The notes under the pieces are model-generated. The model saw only the letters and a list, made by a program, of their open reading frames with translations. It did not search any database and had not been told where the DNA came from. A stretch of DNA of 13,518 bases from an uncultured Eubacteriales bacterium (GTDB taxonomy: Bacteria; Bacillota; Clostridia; Lachnospirales; Lachnospiraceae). The stretch's first letter is position 1. The number at the start of each line of letters is the position of its first letter. A program made the position numbers and the translations under genes. This document shows, piece by piece, positions 8,373 to 13,518 of this stretch. The stretch spans positions 1 to 13,518 of the forward strand of contig CASEDW010000058.1 of the NCBI GenBank assembly GCA_949286775.1, read 5' to 3'.

Positions 8373-8422
8373 TGATACCAAGGATTTCAAGAGTGCGTAG
8401 CACGTAGAAATCCGTGGTATCA
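8373..8422. repeat. Long palindrome (16-bp arms) between the platform and pilin-like genes
   Basis: TGATACCAAGGATTTC (8373-8388) is matched by its reverse complement at 8407-8422 with a single A/G mismatch. The 18-nt loop contains a second small stem, GTGC (8393-8396) with GCAC (8400-8403). The element starts right after the stop codon of the upstream gene. No T tract follows, so an intrinsic terminator is unlikely. It could be a REP/MITE-like palindromic element or an mRNA-stabilising or processing hairpin. Confidence 0.85.
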
Positions 8423-8487
8423 TGAGGTTAAGATACATTTTTATATTAATACGAACGCCGCGAAAAACGGCTGAATGGAGAAGAATC

Positions 8488-8811
8488 ATGATTCGTTTTC
8501 AACGTGGATCAAATTCAAAAAAAATACCCGGATTTTTGTTTTCTGTTTTGCTGTTCGCTGTAATACTGATCATTTTTCTGCTGGCGACGGGCACATTTTC
8601 AAACGGATCTGTTGAGCGGCAGAAATCGATTTTGTCAAATTCTTTAAGCAGAATCATTTCTTTTTGCTACGCGAACGAAGGAGCTTATCCGGAATCACTT
8701 TCATATATAAAAGAAAATTACGGTCTGACATATGATGAATCGGTTTTCTATGTGGACTATACGATACAGGGATCAAACATATACCCGGAAGTTACTATCA
8801 TCGAAAAATAA
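8488..8811 (+). CDS. Small pilin-like protein with one N-terminal membrane helix
   Basis: This 107-residue protein has a basic N-terminus, then KKIPGF and a long hydrophobic helix (about residues 15-34), then a small extracellular domain with a CYANEGAYPESL segment. A short basic leader, Gly15 before a Phe and a long helix resemble class III prepilins (cleavage G|F), but the Glu normally at +5 is absent (Val20). I infer a pilin-like or pseudopilin subunit; no named family is certain. The start is ATG 8488, with GGAG (8477-8480) 7 nt upstream. An in-frame ATG at 8422 would add 22 residues, but it sits in the right arm of the palindrome and has no ribosome site. The stop is 21 nt before the next start. 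Confidence 0.75.
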   Translation: MIRFQRGSNSKKIPGFLFSVLLFAVILIIFLLATGTFSNGSVERQKSILSNSLSRIISFCYANEGAYPESLSYIKENYGLTYDESVFYVDYTIQGSNIYPEVTIIEK

Positions 8812-8832
8812 TTGTTTTGTGAGGTGGACTCT

Positions 8833-9360
8833 GTGAATAATCAAAGCATGTCAGGAAGAGGACGAAGCGCGAATATTCTTTTTCCAATGGCGCTGTTTTT
8901 CGCTTTTGCTATAAGCGCGCTCGTTGTGGTTCTGTTTGCCGCGTCCGTATACAAAAATACTGTGGAATCCTCCACACAAAACGACACTATCAAGACGGCG
9001 CTTTCATATCTGCTTGAAAAGCTTCACAATACTGACAGCGCCGATACCGTTTTTTTGCTTGACGATAAATTTGACGATGCCATAGTTGAGGGAATAGACG
9101 AAGCCCTTGTGCTGAAAACAAACTACAACGACGCGTCATATTATACTTTTATCTATGTTTATGATGAATCGCTTTGCGAACTTTTAGCAAAAGAAGGAAG
9201 CAGCGTATCGGCGTCGGCGGGAACGAAGATACTTTCTTCGATTTCAAAACTTGAGACTGAAACGCTATCTGATGATCTGTTTAAATTTACATGTTACGAC
9301 ACATCAGGAAACAGCGCTTCACAGATTGTCTACCTGCGCAGCGATAATGCAGCCGTCTGA
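8833..9360 (+). CDS. DUF4860-like single-pass membrane protein of the pilus-like operon
   Basis: The 175-residue product has a short Gly/Arg-rich N-terminus, one hydrophobic helix (about residues 14-37) and an acidic extracellular domain rich in Ser, Thr and Asp. The helix followed by VYKNTVESS and a TALSYLLEKL helix resembles the DUF4860 proteins I recall from Lachnospiraceae pilus/type II secretion clusters; this is recognition from memory, not a search. There is no classical prepilin Glu+5 (Pro or Met occurs near that place). The start is GTG 8833, chosen because GAGGTGG (8821-8827) lies 5 nt before it. A TTG at 8812 is in frame but has no site and abuts the previous stop. Translation is probably coupled to its neighbours. 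Confidence 0.78.
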   Translation: MNNQSMSGRGRSANILFPMALFFAFAISALVVVLFAASVYKNTVESSTQNDTIKTALSYLLEKLHNTDSADTVFLLDDKFDDAIVEGIDEALVLKTNYNDASYYTFIYVYDESLCELLAKEGSSVSASAGTKILSSISKLETETLSDDLFKFTCYDTSGNSASQIVYLRSDNAAV

Positions 9361-9383
9361 CGATCGGTTATTGGAGGATTATT

Positions 9384-9839
9384 ATGAATAATCAGAAAAA
9401 AACAGGTTCATCTCTGTTTCTGACGGAGCTTGTGATCGCCATACTGTTTTTTGCGGTCGCGGCAACGGTCTGCCTGCAAATAATAGTCAGATCGCATATA
9501 CTTACCAGGGATTCAAAAGAATTAAATACGGCTGTTTCGGCATGTTCGTCCATATCTGAACTTGTATCGGGAGCCGGTTCATTTGAAGACGCATGCCGTC
9601 TTATACAGGAAGTCTTTCCGACGGCTGAAGAAGAGCCTGAAGAAACGTCTTTTACATTATATTATGACAAAAACGGACAGATGACGGATTCTGGCGAATG
9701 CGAAAATATTCAGGATATAAAACTGTCCCATGACGAAAATTTTATATACTGCAGCCAGAAATTCACAGACAGCAGTAAGGATGAGATTATCTATGAACTT
9801 GAAACTGTCCATCATATAAAAAGGAGGGCAGTAGGATGA
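9384..9839 (+). CDS. Prepilin-like protein, closest of the four to a canonical class III N-terminus
   Basis: The 151-residue protein begins with a short polar leader (MNNQKKTG), then SSLFLTELVIAILFFAV. Glu15 lies at +5 if cleavage follows Ser10, or at +7 if it follows Gly8. The hydrophobic helix (about 11-31) and the small acidic domain after it fit a type IV prepilin or pseudopilin (minor pilin). There are Cys residues at the helix end and in the globular domain (around 54, 66, 107 and 121). GGAGG at 9373-9377 supports the ATG at 9384. Its stop codon overlaps the next start as ATGA (9836-9839), which implies translational coupling. No precise family is assigned. Confidence 0.78.
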   Translation: MNNQKKTGSSLFLTELVIAILFFAVAATVCLQIIVRSHILTRDSKELNTAVSACSSISELVSGAGSFEDACRLIQEVFPTAEEEPEETSFTLYYDKNGQMTDSGECENIQDIKLSHDENFIYCSQKFTDSSKDEIIYELETVHHIKRRAVG

Positions 9840-10339
9840 GAACTTCAAAAAATGATTCTTCTTTTATCCATACCGGCGCTTCGATGCTTATGGTGGTTTT
9901 TATAATTATAGTTCTGATAACTTTTTCCGCGGCAATTTTGATATCGGCTGATAACGACAGCACGCTGACGGAGAAACTTGCCGAGAACAAAACCGATTAT
10001 TATATGGCTTCAAATCGCGGCGAAGAAATTCTTGCGGATGTGGACAATGCATTAGAATCTGCATATTTAAATGCTTCGGATGAAGACGGGTATATGTCAT
10101 CGGCAAAAGAAAATATCTCAAAACTGTCGTTTGATTTTACTTCTATCGAATTTACCAAGGACGATACGTTTACTTATTCGATAGAGATTTCCAAAGACAG
10201 GGCACTTGAGATCATGGTTCAGATATGTATCCCTAAGGAAAACGACGGCGGATTTTACCGTATACTGCAATGGAAGTCGGTTTCGGTAAAAGAGTGGAAC
10301 GGCGATGACAGTTTAAACGTCTATCGTCCGGGAAATTAG
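9836..10339 (+). CDS. PilX/GspK-like minor pilin candidate
   Basis: The 167-residue protein has a polar 14-residue leader ending in HTG, then ASMLMVVFIIIVLITFSAAIL. A Gly followed by a small residue, a long helix and the Leu-Thr-Phe-Ser-Ala pattern without Glu+5 resembles PilX/GspK-type minor pilins, which sit at the pilus tip. After the helix comes KTDYYMASNRGEEIL, like the Y-x-A-x-x-G-x-E segment that follows the helix in those proteins. The rest is an acidic, probably beta-rich extracellular domain. The start ATG at 9836 overlaps the previous stop and is preceded by AAGGAGGG (9821-9828). The assignment rests on pattern and context only. Confidence 0.78.
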   Translation: MRTSKNDSSFIHTGASMLMVVFIIIVLITFSAAILISADNDSTLTEKLAENKTDYYMASNRGEEILADVDNALESAYLNASDEDGYMSSAKENISKLSFDFTSIEFTKDDTFTYSIEISKDRALEIMVQICIPKENDGGFYRILQWKSVSVKEWNGDDSLNVYRPGN

Positions 10340-10370
10340 GAATTCTTATATAGTAGAAAGAAGGTTTGCT

Positions 10371-11426
10371 ATGAATATAGGAGAAATTTTTGAAAAGGCT
10401 CTTGAAAACAATGTTTCTGATGTTTTTATCATTGCAGGACGTCCCGTTTCTTTTAAGAAAAAAGGACAGATAGAACTTTATTCAGAAGATATGATGATGC
10501 CGGACGATACGGCGCGTCTTATTACGGAAATATATCAGCTGGCCGGCGAGAGAGATATTTCGACGCTCTATAAAAGCGGCGACGATGATTTTGCCGTTTC
10601 GTTAAAGGGGATCGGACGCTTCCGTGTAAATACGTTTAAACAAAGAGGAAGTCTTTCGGCTGTTATCAGGGTTATAAACAGCACGATTCCTGATCCCGAC
10701 GAATTTAATATTCCTCCTTACCTTATGACTCTCGCGGAGACTCAGAAGGGGATGGTGCTGATAACAGGACCTGCGGGATCGGGAAAATCCACAACTCTCG
10801 CATGCATGGTAGATCATATCAATAAAACCCAGAACAAGCATATCATAACTCTGGAAGATCCGCTGGAGTTTCTGCACCGACACAATAAATGCATAGTGAG
10901 CCAGCGTGAGATCAAAATAGATACGTCAAATTATGTAGCCGCATTAAGAGCGGCGCTTCGCCAGAGCCCTGACGTAATTTTGCTCGGTGAAATGCGCGAC
11001 TATGAAACTATGGAAGTCGCTACTACGGCAGCTGAAACAGGACATCTCCTGCTTTCTACGCTTCATACGCTGGGAGCGGCAAATACTATTGACAGGATCA
11101 TCGATGTGTTTCCGGCCAATCAGCAGCACCAGATCGCGATACAGCTTTCGATGACGCTTAACGCTGTTGTCTCTCAGCAGCTTGTGCCGTCGGCAGACGG
11201 AGGAATTATACCGGCATTTGAAATCATGACTGTCAATACCGCAGTAAGAAATCTGATACGCGAAGGCAAGGTGCACCAGATAGATGGAATGCTTTACTCC
11301 TCCGCGAAAGAAGATTTCATGTCAATGGATTCATATCTTATTAAACTGTATAGAGAAGGAAAGATCACAAAGGATACCGCCGTCACATATTCCACAAATC
11401 CTGATATGCTGCAGCGTAAACTGTAA
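10371..11426 (+). CDS. pilT: PilT-type pilus ATPase (type II/IV secretion ATPase superfamily)
   Basis: The 351-residue cytosolic hexameric ATPase has PilT length (about 345-370), shorter than PilB/GspE (over 500). An N-terminal PAS-like domain carries NNVSDVFI and GRFRVN. The core has Walker A GPAGSGKST (133-141), Asp box ITLEDPLEF (159-167), Walker B region LLGEMRD (204-210) and His box HLLLSTLHT (225-233). The PilT hallmark AVRNLIREGK (291-300) matches the AIRNLIRE motif required for retraction in known PilT proteins. PilT normally powers pilus disassembly and twitching. Here it is the only motor ATPase in the operon, so it may serve assembly as well (inference). An AAGAAGG site lies just upstream of the ATG. 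It ends the pilus-like gene set; no clear terminator follows. Confidence 0.92.
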   Translation: MNIGEIFEKALENNVSDVFIIAGRPVSFKKKGQIELYSEDMMMPDDTARLITEIYQLAGERDISTLYKSGDDDFAVSLKGIGRFRVNTFKQRGSLSAVIRVINSTIPDPDEFNIPPYLMTLAETQKGMVLITGPAGSGKSTTLACMVDHINKTQNKHIITLEDPLEFLHRHNKCIVSQREIKIDTSNYVAALRAALRQSPDVILLGEMRDYETMEVATTAAETGHLLLSTLHTLGAANTIDRIIDVFPANQQHQIAIQLSMTLNAVVSQQLVPSADGGIIPAFEIMTVNTAVRNLIREGKVHQIDGMLYSSAKEDFMSMDSYLIKLYREGKITKDTAVTYSTNPDMLQRKL

Positions 11427-11557
11427 AAATGATGAATGAATATTATACTGTATATATTGAATAAAAATGAATGATGAGATATGTAAAAAACATATATAAA
11501 TAAACAGTAAATATGACAGTATTTAGTAAATTCAGTCTTTTATTTTGCGCTTTATTA
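11427..11557. other. AT-rich spacer with short repeats between pilT and the regulator
   Basis: No gene is seen. The stretch holds short related words: AATGATGAATGAA and AATGAATGATGA, ATACTGT (11445-11451) with its inverse ACAGTAT (11516-11522), and the near-direct pair ACAGTAAATATG / ACAGTATTTAGT (about 11504-11527). A small ATATG/CATAT hairpin lies near 11479-11495. None is a convincing terminator; the ACAGTA words could be operator-like. Confidence 0.35.
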
Positions 11558-11566
11558 TGCTATACT
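11558..11566 (+). promoter_or_regulatory. Extended -10 promoter of the BTAD-type regulator
   Basis: TGCTATACT is an extended -10 box (TG-N-TATACT). No good -35 box stands 17 bp upstream. The predicted start near 11573 leaves about 60 nt before the ATG at 11632. Confidence 0.5.
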
Positions 11567-11631
11567 GTGGCGTATAAAAATTAACAGAATCGTTTATATT
11601 GGGTATTAAAATTAATAATCAGGGCGCTATT

Positions 11632-12839
11632 ATGAACGAGAGAGAACAAGAGAAAAAAGTATTAAAAATTAAGATGTTCGGCAATTTCTCCATGATTTAT
11701 GGTGTGGGGGGGGTACTTCTATATTAGGTAAAAAGGCCAGTGATACTCAGTTTGCGTATCTTATGCAGGTGCTCCTTCACAATCTGGAGACAGGCGTCAG
11801 CCGCGAGCAGTTGGAAGAGCTGATGTTCGGTGACAGAGATATCAAAAACACGCATCACGCCATGCAGAGCATTATATATAACGCAAAGAATAAACTGAGA
11901 AAATCCGGCCTCCCGGATGTAAACTACATAAAACAGGAAAAAGGCGTATTTTACTGGACGGATGAGATTCCGGTGGAGAAAGATACGGCTGAATTTGAAA
12001 GGCTATACGAAGAAGCGGCAAACGCGAAAAATCAGGATGAAAAACTTCAGCTTCTGATAGACGCATGCCATTGCTATACTGGAGAGTTCCTGTCGATGTA
12101 TGTAGGTATTGTCTGGGTGTCCGCTGAAGCGAGAAGATACCGCATGATGTTTTATGACTGCGTTGAGCAGACAGCGCAGATCTTAAGAGAACGCGAAGAT
12201 TATATGCAGCTTGAAAAGCTCGGAAGATACGCGTCAAACATCGCTCCGTTCGCAGATTGGGAATGCCTGACAATGGAGGCGCTGATCGGTATGGGACGTT
12301 ATGACGAAGCAACGGAACTGTATTCAGATACAGTTGAACAATATTTTAAGGAAAGAGGAATCAGTCCGTCAGAAAAGATGATGGAGTCATTCAATCGTCT
12401 GGAAAGCCGGATGACGCATCCGCGAGCGATGCTTGAGACGATTCAGAAAAAACTTATAGAAGACGGAGAGAACAGGGGCGGATATGTATGTACATATCCG
12501 GTATTTCGCGGGATTTATAGAATGGTTACGCGGATGATGGCCAGAGGCGGTCAGACGGTATATCTTATGCTCTGTACTATCGTGGACAGCAAGGGCAATC
12601 CGATGAAGGAAGGCGAACAGCTGAACGAACTGTCAGACAGGCTCGGGGACGCGATACGCAAGTCGATCCGTCAGGGAGACGCGATCAACCGATACGGAAA
12701 AGGACAGTATCTTGTACTGCTTGTCAATATCACTCTGGAAAACTGCGCGATTGTGCAGAAGAGAATCAATTCAAACTTTCTGATCGGAAGACAGAGGACA
12801 GGTGTCGAATACCACGTAAGTCCTGTGGAGTATATCTAA
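11632..12839 (+). CDS. SARP/BTAD-like transcriptional regulator with a degenerate GGDEF-like C-terminus; frame broken at a G8 tract
   Basis: The gene starts at ATG 11632 (AGGG at 11621-11624, 7 nt upstream) with MNEREQEKKVLKIKMFGNFSM, the usual opening beta strand of these regulators. It stops after 31 codons at TAG 11725. The body continues in another frame from the G run (11706-11713) to TAA at 12839. Read across the break, TSILGKKASDTQFAYLMQ gives a complete winged-helix DNA-binding domain (to about 11960). Next comes a BTAD helical repeat region (about 11980-12420). The C-terminal part has RYGKGQYLVLL (about 12690-12722), where a diguanylate cyclase has RYGGDEF. The ATG at 11763 lies mid-domain with no ribosome site, so it is unlikely to be the true start. 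Eight G is out of frame; six or nine would restore it. Either expression is switched or the gene is inactive. It follows the pilus-like operon and may act on it (inference). Confidence 0.75.
11706..11713 (+). repeat. Homopolymeric G8 tract inside the regulator gene, at the frame break
   Basis: Eight consecutive G follow GGTGT at codons 25-28. The upstream frame reads GTG GGG GGG GTA and terminates soon after. A -1 step on the G run re-pairs both GGG codons perfectly and enters the downstream frame at GGT (11712). Slipped-strand changes to six or nine G would have the same effect. Confidence 0.9.
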
Positions 12840-12878
12840 TAAATATAAAGTATAATTGAACATGGTGATAGTATATAG

Positions 12879-12907
12879 AGGCCGGCGCGTTTGTGTCGGT
12901 CTTGTTT
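12879..12907 (+). terminator. Probable weak intrinsic terminator after the regulator
   Basis: AGGCCGGC (12879-12886) pairs with GTCGGTCT (12895-12902) over 8 bp, two of them G-U, around an 8-nt loop, followed by TGTTT. The U tract is short and interrupted, so termination may be partial. Confidence 0.6.
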
Positions 12908-13026
12908 AATAAATAATGCTGTTAATAAAAATAAGTTTTATATGTACTAAGTTGTTGCATGTGTTATTGAAGAAAAACACGACGTAGAATTGAATAAAAC
13001 CAGAAAACAGAGAAAGGAAAACGACA

Positions 13027-13488
13027 ATGAATCATAAGGACTTTATGGCGGAAGCAATCAAAGAAGCATATGAAGGAATAAAAAATAAGCATGGCGGGCC
13101 GTTTGGCAGCGTAATAGTTAAAGACGGAAAAATTATCGGAAAAGGTCACAATCGAGTCCTTTTAAATCATGACGCCACATGCCATGGAGAAATGGAGGCG
13201 ATAAGAAACGCGTCGAAAAATACAGAAAGTCATGATCTGTCAGGCGCTGTTCTGTACACTACTGCCGCGCCGTGTCCTATGTGTAAAGGCGCTATACTAT
13301 GGTCAAATATTTCAAAAGTTTATTACGGCTGTACGATAAGCGATACCGATGATATAGGATTCAGAGACGAGACATTTTACGAAAAATGGAACGACGGTAA
13401 AGACGGGAACTATGGAATAGAATTAGAAAGAGAAGAATGTCTGAAATTGTTTGATGATTATAAAAAGGAAGAACATAGTTTGTATTAA
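13027..13488 (+). CDS. guaD: Guanine deaminase / nucleoside deaminase (GuaD-type cytidine-deaminase fold)
   Basis: The 153-residue zinc enzyme shows the deaminase motif: His53 and catalytic Glu55 in CHGEMEA, and Cys83 and Cys86 in PCPMC. These positions equal those of Bacillus subtilis GuaD as I recall it. The early GGPFGSVIVKDG segment is also GuaD-like. The C-terminal part (GFRDETFYEKW through a charged tail ending in Tyr153) resembles the domain-swapped tail of GuaD rather than a TadA tRNA adenosine deaminase. The likely reaction is guanine to xanthine plus ammonia, in cytosolic purine salvage; another base specificity cannot be excluded. AAAGGA (13013-13018) precedes the ATG by 8 nt. It is a single gene after a weak terminator. 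I see no purine riboswitch in the 187-bp upstream gap. Confidence 0.85.
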   Translation: MNHKDFMAEAIKEAYEGIKNKHGGPFGSVIVKDGKIIGKGHNRVLLNHDATCHGEMEAIRNASKNTESHDLSGAVLYTTAAPCPMCKGAILWSNISKVYYGCTISDTDDIGFRDETFYEKWNDGKDGNYGIELEREECLKLFDDYKKEEHSLY

Positions 13489-13518
13489 ATAAAATGAAGT
13501 TCTTAAAGTGTTAAGTAA

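Noticed and set aside
8422..8487. N-terminal extension of the first pilin-like protein from ATG 8422
   Set aside because: The ATG lies within the palindrome arm without a ribosome site, while ATG 8488 has GGAG at good spacing and gives a normal short pilin leader.
11763..12839. Treating ATG 11763 as the true start of the regulator
   Set aside because: There is no Shine-Dalgarno sequence, and it would remove the first part of the winged-helix domain, which is plainly encoded upstream in the other frame.
12840..13026. Purine riboswitch ahead of guaD
   Set aside because: The region has a terminator-like hairpin but no three-way-junction core or conserved purine-aptamer loops, and no convincing promoter could be picked.
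1..13518. CRISPR array, tRNA or rRNA genes, insertion sequence, phage or toxin-antitoxin module
   Set aside because: No regularly spaced repeats, clover-leaf signatures, rRNA sequence, transposase motifs or small paired toxin-like genes were seen on either strand.

Overview
The window looks like chromosomal DNA from an anaerobic, low-to-moderate-GC member of the Clostridia, most likely a Lachnospiraceae-type gut or rumen bacterium. The evidence is a one-chain pyruvate:ferredoxin oxidoreductase, Gram-positive Shine-Dalgarno sites, canonical sigma-A promoters, a lipoprotein with a short signal, and a BTAD-type regulator and DUF4860-like pilin cluster of the kind seen in that family. The organism call is inference from gene content; no rRNA or tRNA gene is present.

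Layout. Positions 1-2422 are read on the minus strand: recJ (716-2422), then a HAD-family phosphatase that runs off the left edge (1-567). Between them is an imperfect ~53-bp direct duplication. A 181-bp divergent promoter region separates recJ from the large plus-strand PFOR gene (2604-6158), which ends in a strong intrinsic terminator. A second good sigma-A promoter (6227-6255) starts a plus-strand cluster: a transglutaminase-fold lipoprotein (6297-7256), a GspF/PilC-type platform protein (7320-8372), four small single-span pilin-like proteins (8488-10339) and a PilT-type ATPase (10371-11426). This is a compact type IV pilus / type II secretion-like operon with no PilB/GspE assembly ATPase and no prepilin peptidase in view. 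A 16-bp-arm palindrome lies between the platform gene and the first pilin-like gene.

Downstream is a SARP/BTAD-like regulator (11632-12839). Its start and body are in different frames, and the break lies at a run of eight G. This could be a phase-variable switch, a -1 frameshift site, a true mutation or a homopolymer error. Its C-terminus looks like a GGDEF domain that has lost its signature. After a weak hairpin terminator comes a GuaD-type guanine deaminase (13027-13488).

How the genes relate. recJ and the phosphatase are probably co-transcribed housekeeping genes, PFOR is the central fermentative enzyme, and guaD is purine salvage. The accessory part is the pilus-like operon and possibly the adjacent frame-broken regulator; a regulatory link between those two rests on proximity alone.
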